From Episyrphus balteatus (lineage: Eukaryota > Arthropoda > Insecta > Diptera > Syrphidae), in contig NC_079137.1 of the NCBI RefSeq assembly GCF_945859705.1, forward strand, positions 75,476,277 to 75,540,276: a stretch of 64,000 bases of DNA, read 5' to 3'. The translations under genes and the position numbers were made by a program. Shown piece after piece: positions 1 to 13,306 of the stretch (position 1 is the first letter of the stretch; each line of letters opens with the position of its first letter). The notes below the pieces were generated by a model. The model ran no database searches. It was not told the DNA's origin and was given only the letters and a program-made list of their open reading frames with translations.

Positions 1-119
1 AACAAACTTAATCGAAACGGTCAAGACGAGCCAGTTAGAAATGCTTCACACTTAACGAGAACTTTATTTGGAAAGGTATTTTAAAATTATTTACATATTT
101 GTTTCGGTTTAAGTTAAAA

Positions 120-138
120 GGTCACTATGGTGTATGCG
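120..138 (+). repeat. Dispersed motif GGTCACTRTGGYGTATG, copy 1
   Basis: The word GGTCACTATGGTGTATGCG occurs here. Close matches sit at 8872-8890, 15170-15188, 16522-16540 and about 37829-37848 on the plus strand, and at 53571-53590 on the minus strand. All lie in AT-rich DNA, and the flanks are only loosely alike. Confidence 0.6.
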
Positions 139-2314
139 TAACCTTTTCTTAGTTTTTTTTTTGTAATGTTCTATTTTTTTCTTTTTACAGAAGATTTTAG
201 GAAAGGTTCACATTGCATTATATATCATGAAATTTTCTCAAGTCCATTTTATATATTTTCTCTGCGTGTGAAGAGTTTTTTGCAAACCAAATTCATCCTT
301 TGAGAAATTTAATTTGAAATTCTAATTTTAACCTTCTGCAAATAAGTTTCATAGATTTCGAAACCAATTTCACCTTTTTGCAAGTTAAATTCACTTTCTG
401 ATAAATGTTTGAATTTTTTTTAATAATTCACATAAAAAAATAGACTGATCTGATGACTAGAGCTCAAGATTAATGATTTATGATTTTTTTAACTTTACCT
501 GCTGCCGGAATTCTAAAATACCATACAATCTTTGGATTTCCACAAACTTATGTTTGTGTTATTATTGTTACATTTATAAAAACAAAAAAATTTAGCATGG
601 GCAAGAATTATGGAAACAACTAGATGTCAGATATCTTAGGATTGAAATAAGATATCGACATAAATTAAATGCAGTTACAAAGGCTACTATTTTATCTAAA
701 AATTAAATTATTAACGAAGTTTTTAAGTGTAGTATTAGAATTGTAATTTTTGTTGAAATGGGTGAGGATGAGGACATGTCAAAGTAACGTTTTCTTAAAT
801 CCCGTCATTATTACAGAAATGTTCTCAGTTTGGGTCTTTCATAGTTCTTAAAGGTTCTAATAGATCCTAATAAATATAGCAAATAATAACAAATTGTAAA
901 ATAAAGTTGTTTCAGGCGGGATTTTATACAATTTAAAAATCTAAATTTTTTCAAAAATGTGCAATTTACGGAGCCTTCCCGATTTCGTTTCATTTTTTCC
1001 ATTGAAGACTCAAAATAGAGGATCAGATTTGGTCCCAGAGACCACTTAACATAAGTTATGAGCAGTAAGTAAGTGAATTGAAAAAGAATAAGTCAATTCA
1101 GATGGGTACTAAAAACTCACAAAAGATCGATTTCGCGTGAAAAACGAGCATTCTTCAGAGGCTTCCCGATTTTTATTTTTCCATTGTCGAATAAAAACAA
1201 GTATTAGAATATGTTAAGAAAACCACAAAGCATAAACCATGAGTTGCAAGTAGTGATCTGAAAAAAAGTCCAAAAACGCTCGACTCTACTTTTCAGTGTG
1301 AATAAGAGTGAATTAATTGAAAAATTCATGTTTTTGACTTTCAAAGGGTGAATTTGATTTGCAAATGGCTGAATTCAATAGAAAAAAATGCTTTTTGTTT
1401 TCACAACTTCACGTTTGCATTTCTAAAAGGCAAAACTTGAGATTAAATGATTAATAAGTTTGTTTCAAATTGATTTACCTTAATATAGTATAAATATTTT
1501 AATTTCTTTTAAACTATAACGAGTAAGTAGTATCAAAATAATCCACTTAAATTTTCTTTGGCTTAATAAAAAGCTACTCCCTCACTACTACAATTCTTTT
1601 GAAGATAATAAAATCAAAAAGCATTTCAAGTCCACCCTGGAGAACCACAAAAGGTTTCGCCTTGACAAAGAATTGTTTAAAATTAATTATATTTCCACTG
1701 ACGTATTTAAAGGTCAGAGAAAGAGATAATGTCTTAATCCTACAAACAGTTTTATATATGAGGAATGTATGTAGGTCATTTGAAAAATACCAACAAGCCA
1801 CATTATACCAGCATTAAAAACCCTTTGAATTAAACTATAATCTTACATTCTTTGTCTCCACATCATTACTATGAGTTTTTCCCTAGAAACTGTCATGAAC
1901 CTTTTTTGCAATTCTATCAGCAGTAAGTTGGTACCTACTCCTACATAATTGCAAAACCTGATTTATCTTTTCCTTTAATTTTCAATCTATTCATCTGGCC
2001 GGGACGGGACCGGGCCGGACTTTTACTCTAAACTTCACTTCTTCTAACCTAACCCATCATCCAAACTAACTACTGTCCTTCTTTTTATAGTTTCAATATG
2101 TCACCACAATAAGCCCAAGTTTTTATATTTTTTTTCCAGGAATTCGGTCAAGTTTATAAAAAGATTGGTGGCATGGTGATGGTGACCCAGTTTTCATTTG
2201 GAGATGGTTTTCCTTTTCATTTTTTTTTAACTTTTGCAATACCTACAGATTTTTGTATACAATATAAATATAGCTTTTTTGCCCTTCTTCTATATTCTCT
2301 CCTTCCAATACATT

Positions 2315-2356
2315 TTGTTGTTGTTGTTGCTATTGTTGTTGTTGTTGTTGCTGCTG
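2315..2356 (+). repeat. TTG trinucleotide microsatellite
   Basis: An imperfect run of TTG units, broken by one GCTA and ending in GCTGCTGCC, is visible directly. The two overlapping open frames across it read as poly-Val and poly-Leu because of the repeat and are not likely genes. Confidence 0.85.
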
Positions 2357-3124
2357 CCGTTGGCAGGATTGTTGCGCTGCATTTTGTCCTTTTTTCCGTT
2401 TAAACCTATACAAAAGTCCTTTTATATTTGTATGTATTTTGTGTATACTTTTGTATTTTCCATTGACTATCAAGTATGTGTCAAAAGGAAAGGCAGAGTA
2501 TATACTATATGCAAACGTTAACGTTAGATTAATTTACCAAGGGCAAAAGGAAACAATTTAAAAAAAAAAAAGAAATTATGGCACTGAATACAATTTTTGC
2601 CTTAAAGGATTGATTGAAAAGCAAATTGGATAATGCGAAAGTGTACGAGTATGTAATTGAAAAAAGTTTTCAATTAGTTTTTTTGCACTTCATTATTCCA
2701 CTCTCTTCATTCATTCGATGGTGAGAGATGAATTGATTGATTTAATGTGGGTCAAATAAAGTTGATTGACTTTGAATATGTTTTATAGAGCTTATAAAAG
2801 ATGACCTTAGCTTCAGTGGGCAATTTCGTAAAAGAGAAAAACCAAATATCAAATTAATAATTTCGAACCAACTTTTGTATGCATTAATTCTCTCGCACAA
2901 AAAACACTGAGATATTAATTTGGTTTCAATCGTTTTGCTTGAAATTTTTCCATTTAGCGCAATTTATTCCATTCTGGTCGATTTGACAGACTTTGAATTT
3001 AATGGAGAGTGACAAAATTGGACTTTAATGATCATTTTATTAAAAGTTGCTTGAAAACTTTCCTATAAAAACAGTCAAAATTTTCTTGTCTAAAATTTAA
3101 AACCAAATCTTTAAACATTTGGGG

Positions 3125-3650
3125 AAACCGACGAAGTTACGAATACCAGAGTTACGGGAGACAGAGTTACGAGCGTCAAAGTAACGCGAAACCGAAGTTA
3201 CGAAAAACTAGAGTTACGAATTCTAAAGTTATGTTAAGCTATGACATGTGATTTTTGGGTTGGCAACAATTGCGAGGAACGATATGGAATTATGGAAATA
3301 CAAACAAGAGATTAACATTTTTCTCATTGGTCAGAACTAAATGAGTAAAGCGAAAATGGGTGTTATTAAATCTTGTAAAATTTTGATTGGATAGTTTGGG
3401 GGACATAATTGAAATTAACTTCTTATTTGTCCAACTAATATTGCAGCTACGTATCGATATTCTCTTATTTATGTTTCCATAATTCCATATCCTTCCTCGC
3501 AATTGTTGCCAACCCAAAAATCACATGTCATAGCTTAACATAACTTTAGAATTCGAAACTCTTGTTTTTCGTAACTTCGGTTTCACGTAACTTTGACGGC
3601 CGTAACTCTGTCGCTCGTAACTCTGTTATTCGTAACTCCGTTACCATTTC
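3125..3650. mobile_element. Foldback-like element with repeat-built inverted arms
   Basis: Two long inverted arms, about 3125-3310 and 3467-3648, flank a spacer of roughly 150 bp. The outer part of each arm is a run of about five or six short direct repeats containing AGTTACGA, spaced about 16 bp apart. The inner part is unique and includes GACATGTGATTTTTGGG and GGTTGGCAACAATTGCGAGG, in inverted copy at about 3490-3530. Inverted arms made of short tandem repeats are typical of foldback elements. No coding capacity is visible. The exact ends are uncertain because I could not fix a target duplication. Confidence 0.7.
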
Positions 3651-3691
3651 AAACTTTGTATCTATGTGCTTTTTGGTAATGTTGGTGGATA

Positions 3692-4143
3692 CAATGAGGA
3701 AAAACACCACCTAAAAATAAGTGGATTTTGTATTAAATTGCCAAGATGAATTCCGTCTTAAATTAAGCGGACAAATATTCTTAAGTTCTTGAATATGCAA
3801 ATTAAAAAAGAAATCCACTGGGGATCGATCCTACAACTGTTGGGCAGTTTAACGATAATTTTTAAATTTGTCTAAGTTGTTTCAACTATAAAATATTAAG
3901 AGGATTTCCTCATTCATTTTAAATGGTTTATTTTAATATTAAGACGTATGCCACACACAATTAAGATGGAATCTTTTTATTTTTAGTCGTTTTTTTTTAA
4001 AGACGTCAATTCTTATTAAAATGAAATGAAGTTTAACTTAAATTTAACAAAATTTTAGAGGATTCCACTTATTTTAAGCCGAAATCGTATTGTTTTAAGA
4101 GGGTGGTAATTATCTTATTTTAAGGTGCCCATTTTTCTCCGTG
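3692..4143. mobile_element. TA-flanked TIR element with tRNA-like core, copy 1
   Basis: The ends are CAATGAGGAAAAAC on the left and ATTTTTCTCCGTG on the right, inverted relatives of one another, flanked by TA on both sides (3690-3691 and 4144-4145). Near 3817-3860 on the minus strand there is a tRNA-like stretch with GTAGGATCGATCCCCAG, close to a pol III B box. The second copy at 20931-21338 has the same type of ends and core. This copy is more degraded. Confidence 0.65.
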
Positions 4144-4197
4144 TACCACGCCAGTTCGTAAAACATATCAAGTTTTTTAATGTATATCCTTTTATTA

Positions 4198-4900
4198 CGG
4201 TGACCATACTTCTAGGAAGAACTAAAAAAAAACTTATTTGATCGTTCTGAAAATATTGATTTTTCAAAACAAAAAATTAAATTTTTAGAAATGAGTTTTT
4301 ATTTTTCCTTAATTTTGATGTAAAGATTTCTTAAACATTTTTATGGGAACACTTTCGTTGAAATCATTTAAGTCGTTAACAAGAAAGTCAGAAATCAAGA
4401 AAACGGGTTTATAATATAACTGTTTAAACTTTTAATAACTTCTAAAAAAATGTCGGGATAGCTGTTTTTTGTTTATTTTATTTTGAAACAATCTAATGTT
4501 TAATTCAACATTTAATATGTATGTATATCCGTAAAAGTTTTGGAATTTAGCTCAGTTCGTTACTCTTCCACAATGTTGTTCATTATTCGAAAAAAAACTT
4601 CCTCTGGTGTAGCTTTTCAACCTGACAAACATAAGCTGGAACTGAATAATTGATGACAAATTTTAAAACTAACGTTTTTATCCGTAAAATTAGAAAAACC
4701 ACTGTTTTCTTGTTTTCCGTACAAATTATTTAAAATTTTGATTAAAACTATCATAGAATGTGCAAATACGGGACAATCACGGTTTTGACAAATTACAAAA
4801 CACGGGACACTTATACGTCTCGGGTTTCTTCAATAAAAATCCGGGACAAAAGCTATAGAAATACGGGACAGTCCGGGTTAACCGGAACGGATGGTCACCG
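4198..4900. mobile_element. Element with CGGTGACCAT terminal repeats
   Basis: The left end CGGTGACCAT and the right end ATGGTCACCG are exact inverted copies. The right third holds repeated words such as ACGGGACA and CCGGGACA. No target duplication is clear and no open frame of note is present. It is probably a non-autonomous DNA transposon of undetermined superfamily. Confidence 0.45.
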
Positions 4901-6453
4901 TCCGTAGCTATAAGGGACATCTTCATGAGACTAATTTTACGTTCCGAGTTATTAGGCCCAATTTTGATATTGATTTTGAAAAATTTATTAGTATAAAATT
5001 TGTTTAAAACAATATTTTGTCCAAAGTATTGAATTTTTGAAATTTAAATTGGTGGTAAAAAACATTCTGTGATTGGAATGAAAAATACATAATCTGCAAT
5101 AAATTCTACAATTTTTATACGTTTGTCAATTTCTATTCATTGCGAACCTATCATGATTTATCATTTGCTTGAATTTTCAAATGAAAGTCATGCTTAAAGC
5201 TTTTTATGTCTGAGTTAAGTAAATGTTTGCCCAAAGTTTTGAAATCCATTTCCCCCTAAGTCCCAAATCTAACCAATCTTTCACTCTCATAACAATTTAA
5301 AACATCCAAACTTCAACTAATTTCCTCATTTAGATTGGCAGCGCAGCTGGCCAAACAGTTAATCGTGCATAATCATAAAACCATGACGACTAAAAAATCA
5401 CCTCTCACTAAACACTAAAATGGGCTTATCTAACATCAGTGTATAAGCTCTAATTAACGAAACGAATTGTTCAAACGATTGAGTTCATTCCACTTGCTTC
5501 ATCCAATTAATCTGTAATAATAAGTTAATGCTTACTCGCAACTAATTTCTTGCACAATTTTCTCAGATAATAGTTTTGCTTTTATTTTTAAATTCAAATT
5601 CATGTAAAAATAAAATTATTTTTTCCACTTAAGAAAAAAAAAATTAAATTCATAAATTAAAATGAAATTGCGCAAAATTGGCGCCGTTATCAAAAACAAC
5701 AATTCGATTGTGAAATAAATATTTTGTCGGTGACTTTGAAAACTTTGAAAACCACGTCGTTCATAAACTCTAAAAAGGTTTGCAATTCAAATTTCAAAAG
5801 ATTATAGCCAGACACCGAACTCGAACAAAAGCAATTCCGATTTATTGTTTTTATATTTTATGTGCAGCCGCACATCCCATTTCTGATTTTCCACAATAAA
5901 TCTGTGCTTTGGCGTGCGATGTGGCGTGCTCTTAAAAATGTTGAATCCAATTTAATTAATTTTCATATAGAGCTGATGTTGCAACTGCATGCATTTTGAA
6001 TGCGCCCAATATCACAGACATGAAGATGCGTCTATTTTTGGTTTAATTCGAAGCAGATTCCCTTTATTTTTTGTCTGTTTTTAATTTTTTTTTTTAGATT
6101 TACGAGTGTGCTTTGATTCTTATTATAAGTGTGTTTGCTCGGATAGCCCGATGGAAGAGTCGAACTAAATTTAGATTGCCTGGAGGTGAACCAAGGTGTG
6201 TTGACATCGCTCTTCCAAATTGCATAGAAGCTGTTAAAATGTTTCAATTCCTAGTTTTTATTTTATCTTTTTCTATTTTCAAAGAAATACATTATGGGTT
6301 TTAATAGGCAATTCAACAACGACGACGATGTCGACGGGATTTTTTCTTAGTTTATATACAATCCTATAATATTTTATAAAAGTGAAAACGAAAAAAAAAG
6401 AGGAAGTTAAGATTAAGATGCAGCAATGCGGTCTTGCTTCTTCTGTGTCTATC

Positions 6454-6490
6454 TATAAATAGGCGAATACGGAAGGCTGCTGTTAGTTTA
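6454..6490 (+). promoter_or_regulatory. Possible TATA plus initiator core promoter
   Basis: TATAAATA at 6454-6461 is followed 31 bases downstream by TTAGTTT with its A at 6485, which is the usual spacing between a TATA box and an insect initiator. The surroundings are less AT-rich than average. No coding exon follows nearby, so this could be the start of a gene with a noncoding first exon, or chance. Confidence 0.3.
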
Positions 6491-8871
6491 GGAAACATTT
6501 TTGCGTCTGGTTGGGAGTTGTTTTATTTTTTTTTTTTTTTTCATTTTACTTGTATGGAAGAGAAGAAAATTAAATTTACAATCACGAGTTTAATGAACTG
6601 TTTTTAATCGTATATAAAAATGTACGATACCTTATACACTAAAAATTTCAATATCCGTGTTCGGTGAAATTACGATATGTGAACATTTGAAGCAAAAGTT
6701 GTTAACTGTCTGCTTGGACAACAATTCAGTTTAGTTTTTAATTTGACTGGGAAACTAAATAAAGTAAAAGTATAAAGCACATGAAGATTAATAGCCATAT
6801 TCCTGTATTGCTTAAGACAATAGGAATTTCAAAAGGTAAGCAGTCAAAAAAGGATAAAGAGAAATAATGGTGGTTTAAATATACGTCTTTTACGTTTATT
6901 ACAAAATTTGTACTAAGCGTAGGTACAAAATTACACTGTGCTTGAAAATTCAATTTTTTTTGCCGATTCGAGTGTTCTGAACACGATGACATCCTTAGTT
7001 TTTCAAAGTTGGCTCAGTTAAGAAATATTTTGGCCTCTGAAGTTTTTAAGCCAAAAATCAATGAAAATCATATACATATATGGTTCTTATTGGTTTACAT
7101 CGACGTTTAAAGATAAAATAAACATTCTTTTAGTAGAATACCAATTTATAGAAGAATTCCATCAATAAAATTATTATTTTGAAATTTTTAAACATAGTTT
7201 TTAGACAAAAAACTCTTTTATTTTTGTAAAAAACTTCATATTTTGCTCCGATTTTTTTCAAAATTTATTATTTTAGTTTTATATCCAATGTTTCAATAAA
7301 ATGATACTATTTTAATGTTACTTCCTACAAAAAATCATCAAAATTTCATATATGTAATCTATATAAATTTTTGTTCCAAAATTTTTAAGTTTTATTTTAA
7401 GGGGTTAGGCCACTCAAGGTGCTGAAAAAAAAATTCCTTAAAGCAGTCAGGCAGGTATTTGTAGTTACACAAAAACTATCATAAACAAATATCACAAAAT
7501 TTAAACTTTACAGAGAGTGTACGTGCATTGTTCAAAACGGCACGCAGCATAACTGAATAATTTTTGAATATGTTCTCTTAAAATTTATGAGAAATCTTGA
7601 AAACACTATCTCGCAGAGAAAAATGTAAGCATTTTTTGATTAATTTAATAGAACAAACTTTGCATTTGAATTTTGTATATGGAATTGATAGACGAAGGAA
7701 CAAACTTTATAAGCACTTGAAGGCGGCTGTTTTTGAGTAAAAAACTAACTTGTGCATTCAAATGTCTATTATAAAAAGATTAAATAGATTTGTGTGACCC
7801 GTAAATCTTGCTTAGGCTTGCTTTAACCCGAATTTGCAAATTTGGCTGGACAAAATTTAAAAATTAAAAAAAAAAAAATGTTCGCAAAACATCATCATTA
7901 TAATGGTGACAGTATATTTTTTTTAGGAATTGTGAATACAATATTCGAGTTCTTCGGAAAATTCTAAGTCAATTTCAAATGCATATTCCCTATAAAATAT
8001 TGAAACCCAAAAAAGTTATAACGACATGAAAAAGTACAAACCAAATTCGCACCCGTGTGTCTTTCACGCAGGGTTTGCCTACAGAGGGTAACATTTCAAC
8101 TTTTTAGGACTCGTTTAACGTTTTAGGAGTCCCCTTTGGATTTTTTTTTGGTACTTTAAGGTACGATTATTTTCATGAAAAGTTCTAACTATTAGTTACA
8201 ATCCAACGCAATAAAATATAAATGAGAAAGAACAATACTTTGCGGTTTGTTTGTAATGAGACTCGCCTAAAAAATAGTGTAACATTAAAATCTATCCCAA
8301 AATGACCATGAATGTAAAATTTGAAAAAAACTAGGTAAATCTAAATTAAAACAAAATTTAATTTTTGCGATTGAAAACATGCATTTGGCTTCAAAAAAGT
8401 ACATCACTTGGTTTCCTTTACCTTCAGAGGCACAAATACAAAAGTCTTAATGGCAAGTTAAAGAAAAAAAAATCAAAAAAATTGATTTTTTCAAAAAAAA
8501 AAAAACATTCAACTACATATTTTTTTACAAATTAAATTTTTTGTTGTTTTTGTTTTTTTTTTTGTTTTTTCATTTTATTCTTGTTAAGAAACTCAATTTA
8601 ACTAAATTGATGGAGAGAAACTCAGAACATGAAAACAGGGAATACAGTTAATAATGATTTTCGAAAAAAAATAACTATTTTCCCAAAAAAAAAAAAAAAC
8701 ACCCAGATTTATTTCATCAAAATCATAGGAACTGTTTTTTTTTTTAGAAAATTTGGTTAAAAAGATGATAAGATGATAATGAAGCCATATCTAACGATTT
8801 TTATTCTTAAAGTTTTTCGAATTATCTAACACAAAAATTTTTATACTTTGTGAACTAATGTAAATTTGTTT

Positions 8872-8890
8872 GGTCACTGTGGCGTATGAG
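8872..8890 (+). repeat. Dispersed motif GGTCACTRTGGYGTATG, copy 2
   Basis: GGTCACTGTGGCGTATGAG matches the motif listed at 120-138, in AT-rich sequence. Confidence 0.6.
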
Positions 8891-11734
8891 CAATATTTTT
8901 TATTTTAAATTCAATTTCAATGCATATTTTATCATATATTATTTCAAAGTGGGCAAAGAAATGAAAAAAAATAACCCAATTTTGAAAGATTTATCTATGC
9001 GTTATGTTAGAAATGTGCAATTGCACAATTAACATACACGTACCTAATCCTCTAGATAGCCCTTTGCATGATCGATATTTTCAGTCGCGTCGTAACTCGT
9101 AACGTAATAAAAATTCCCCTTGGATTTCTATCTCTGCAGAGCATTGTAAAACAAAGTCATGGTTAAATTCAATTTAACAATCAAAATAAAACAAAAATAA
9201 AAGTATTTTACATTATATACGTAGAATAGAAAAAAAAAAATAGTTCAATGTCACCCTATACTAAGTATAGGTTTTTTGTGCAGTTCGAAAAGCTTTTTGA
9301 ATTTATTTTACAAATTCAACTTCCGTGAATTCTCTTTTAAAACATTGTACGTAGTTTTATATATATTTTCGTTCGTTACCTCCTTATCTTCGTAATCACT
9401 CTATACTACACTTACTCAGTACTCACTATTCAACTCAATTATTTGATTAAAGCTCATGAGAATGAGCACTGCACTGGCAGCAAAGTGGTGCACACACAAC
9501 ATCTTTCTTTCCTTATTCCGCTCCGTTGCGCCGTACCGTCTGTATCAAGCAGTCTTTTGCTATGGACAGAGAGTAGCTGACTATGAGAGTGTAGCACCAC
9601 AAGAAGCCAAAATAGCAACAAAGTTAAAAAAAAAAAACACAAAAAAAAAACATGTAAAAAGAAAGCACGCGAAGCACTTTGTTTTGTTTTATTTAATTTT
9701 TTTGTTTATAAATATAGAGGTGTATAAAGGCTCGTTCAAACGTTATTATTAATTCTTTGTGGACCAAGCGGGTGGCGAGGGAGTTAAGAGAATAATAATC
9801 GCTTTTCAGTCGACTCAAGTCAGGGTTAGGGTTCGGTTTAAGTTTGAGAAATGTATACTTATTAATATTAATCTAGATACAAAAAAATATCTATGGGCAC
9901 TTCAATTTATTGAGTCACCTTTTAGTGGCCAATTTCGTGTTATAATTAAGAAAACACTTTCAAGTTAAAACAATGAAGGTACTTTACCTTGAATTCATTA
10001 AAAAAAAAGGCATTGAACAATTTGTGACAATGAAGGTAAAAAATAAACTTGAAATTTTGAAACTAATTATAACTAAAGTATACAACAAATTTGTAATGCA
10101 GGTACCTTCTCTACAAGTTGACTTAATTTATATATGTAGGTATTATATTGAAAGTTTTTCTTAGGTTATTACTTTGAAATTGTTTGAATAATTTAGTGAA
10201 AAACGGACAAAATTAACAGGATTTCTTTAAATTATTTAAATTATCATTATGTATTTAGAAATGTATACAGTGTGAGTAGTTTTATATTTTCATTAATCCT
10301 TTTGTAAGTTCTGAATTTTTTATAATAACGTACTGAGCATTTGAGTAAAAAACGACTTTCTGGAAATGAAATTTTCTTTACCTGACTTTGACTTTAAAAA
10401 GTAGAAAACTATATTTGGCTGTTGTTAGTGTTTTCACAAAAGAATAAAGGTGTTAAATTGCCTTTATCATCTTTCCAAACAATTTTGACGCCATTATAAG
10501 TTAAATTAAATTCACATTACGCTTTCAAAGGCTTAAAAACTTATGATACCTCTTAACAAACATACATTATTTTATTTTTCGTTTTGAAGATTACCTACAA
10601 GTCTTATCAATTAAACTTCTAAAGTAAGTTACTCCAAAAATATAGTGAAGTTTACGTTTTGCAAAATTGTTGTTCTCACCCAAAGACTTGATATCCCGAA
10701 AAATAGGGATTAAGTCTTCTATCGTCACTTTGAAATTTTCTGAAAGATATTTTAATAGTTCCGTTATATACTCACTTTTTAAATTGAACATAGCTTTTGC
10801 GACGTCTACCAGATTCCCAAATAGGAAAATAACCATTTTCGATATCTTTGGTAGTGGCGAAAAGATCATAAATAATTTTTAATAACCATTTCTTCTACAA
10901 AAAGTATTTAAAATTTTAACGAGTTTTGTTATTCATATCGAACTTTGAAATAGATAAACAAAACTATATAATTTAAGGAAGAGTATTGTTTCGGAACCAG
11001 TCAAATAAATTAGAACTCAGATTTCATGGGGCTACTTTCTGCCAATAGATTTGCTTATTAATTTTATTCAATGTCTCGTTCAATACAATATTGAAGAAGA
11101 GGTAATATTTAAGTCTTAAATTTTGATTTTATCGCATCAGGAAGAAACTTGTTGCGGAAATGAGCCTAACAGTGCCTTAGAAAATAAAAATAATGCATTT
11201 TCTTCACGACACTGTATGTTTCTTTTTTGTTGGAATAAAATCGAATTTATACATTGCATAGATAAGTTTGGATGTTATATGCTTTATTTGATTCTTAAGT
11301 GACATTAATTATAAATTTTGACTGTATATCTTACAGATTTCGACATTGGCCCAAAGTAACCAACAATCCAAAGATACTTTGTGCAACAATTTGGAGATGT
11401 CTGCCATTTCGTGTATTCCCACGAAGTGATGCCAATTTATCGAAAAAAAAAAACTATGATCACTTTACACAGACTGAAAATTTTATTTTATCACATTTGA
11501 CTGTCGCAAGTGTGACTATCACAAATCACCTTATACGATTAACCCAGGTTAAAAGTGATGGGAATTTTTGATACAATAGGTAACAAGGTTTTTGAATTTT
11601 GAATTCCTTATATTTTGAGAATAAACTGTCACACCTAGTATGTTACTAAATATAACAAAACCTGGCACAAATTCACCTCAGCTTATGATATATGTATGAA
11701 TAAAAAAAAAAAATGTGTGCAATTCACACGTGGT

Positions 11735-12530
11735 TGAAGTGAAACCTTAAAAATCATTTTTAAAAAAATCGAAAAAATATAACTTTTTTTATTCCATCAC
11801 TTTTTTTATCTGACAACCTAGAATAAATTTTATATCATCTGAAAGCTTATTGTTTCAGCTCAAAATATTTATGTCGACCATGTCTATACAACATCTAGAA
11901 AAAGAGCTAGATTTTTTTTTAACCCAATTAGTTTTCATAAAAAAAGCAAAACAATCAATCTCTTTTCTCTTCTAACGCCATTAAATCCATTTTTTAAAAG
12001 ACAACCTATAATAAATTTTATATCATTATTATTTCACCTTTTATATGACGCTTCAATCATATTTCTACCATGCCTACAAAAAAAGTAAGAATTTTTTAAA
12101 GCCAACCATGTCGAAATTTCAAACTGAGATTACGGTACTTCCTCTACTGCTGGCTGGTCATCGGCAACAAAGGTGTTTTGAGGTATTTTTCAAGTTTTTC
12201 AATTAAAGATTTAATAACTTGTAGAGCACGTACCGTTATGTGTGATATATTAAATGAAAGGTAATATTATCAGCATAAATAAATTTGTTATGTGCTCTAG
12301 ATCAAAAGATATAACGTGTTTAGAAAATGAACATCTTTTCACCGTTATCTCAGAATTTTGAATATGAAAATAATTGAAATTTTGCACAATCATAATTTAT
12401 TTAATGACCTATCTATACTGTATAAATTGCATTTATCTATCTATTAAAACAAAAAATTTATGATTTTATGATTTATGATATTTATGTTTCAAATCACTAC
12501 GATACTAAAAAAGTTTTCACTTCAAAAATA
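11735..12530. repeat. Dispersed repeat, about 0.8 kb, copy 1
   Basis: Most of this segment recurs at about 54400-55130. Shared stretches include GACGCTTCAATCAT, GCTGGTCATCGGCAAC in slightly different forms, AGAGCACGTACCGTTATG, and the closing TCACTACGATACT. In this copy TTGAAGTGAAA at the left end and TTTTCACTTCAA at the right end are inverted, suggesting a TIR element. No coding frame survives. I do not recognise the family. Confidence 0.65.
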
Positions 12531-13306
12531 AATAATAGTTGAAACAAACGCAGTGAGAAAAAAGATTAAGGGTTTTAATAAATTGTAATCGGATTCGGAG
12601 GTAAATTCTGGCTAACAGTAAATCATCATAAACATTTTTTTTTATTTCTATTTGCATTTGGTATAGTACTCGTATCATTGAAATTTTTTATACACTGAAA
12701 CAAGAAAATTACAACAGTGAACGTTTTAGTCGAAAAAAAAGTTAAATTCAAATTTTTTGTTTCACCGCGTAATAATTCCAATAGTAAAGTCCGAACCCTA
12801 GCCACAGCTCCTTTCTTCCATGTTTGTATTGTCTATCCCCTTCTAATTTTCAATTTACGCAATAAACAAAAAACAAAAACAAAAATAGTTACTCGAACTA
12901 AAGTCTAAACACACGACTGTCGTGTGCACTATAGTATCTATCCCCCACATGTCTTCAAGTCCCCCCATTGTCAATATTTCCCATAATGTTTCTTTTTTGT
13001 TGCATTTATTTAGTTGGTCTTTATATTGTATCTACTACTTCTACTATGTATTTCATTCGTTTTCGTTATGAAATATAGAGATTGAGAGACTGGAGCATTT
13101 TATCATTAAAGGTGAGAGGCTCGTTTTTTTTTTTGTTTTTGTTTTCATGATGAAATTATGAAACAAAGAAAAAACTCAACTTCCACATTAAAAAGAAAAA
13201 AAAAAAAAGAAAAATAGTGAGAGGTGAGAAAAACTAAAACAAATTAGTGACATTTATGTTTTCTACATTATATATCGTTGCTTCTTGTAACTTTTTTTTT
13301 ATGTAC

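Larger units (their letters stand above)
1..3119. other. AT-rich gene-free stretch
   Basis: I find no convincing coding exon here. The open frames are short and lie in low-complexity AT-rich DNA. The stretch contains one copy of a dispersed motif (120-138) and a GTT/GCT microsatellite (about 2315-2356). A small GC-rich patch of repeated CCGGGAC-like words sits near 2000-2020. Confidence 0.6.
4901..11730. other. Long gene-free AT-rich spacer
   Basis: No supported coding exon was found on either strand. Notable points are a possible core promoter at 6454-6490, one GGTCACTGTGG motif at 8872-8890, and a locally GC-richer segment at about 9455-9640. That segment is open in frames on both strands but has no family resemblance I recognise. 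If the F-box exon at 13.3-13.4 kb belongs to a live gene, its downstream exons should lie in or beyond this stretch, but I could not locate them. Confidence 0.5.

Noticed and set aside
2173..2521. Two plus-strand frames with long Val or Leu runs
   Set aside because: They are translations of the TTG microsatellite.
6032..6304. Short frames on both strands around 6.1-6.3 kb
   Set aside because: No domain and no splice context; they appear to be chance frames.
9454..9752. GC-richer segment open on both strands
   Set aside because: No recognisable protein. It could be a promoter or noncoding exon, but nothing in the sequence decides it.
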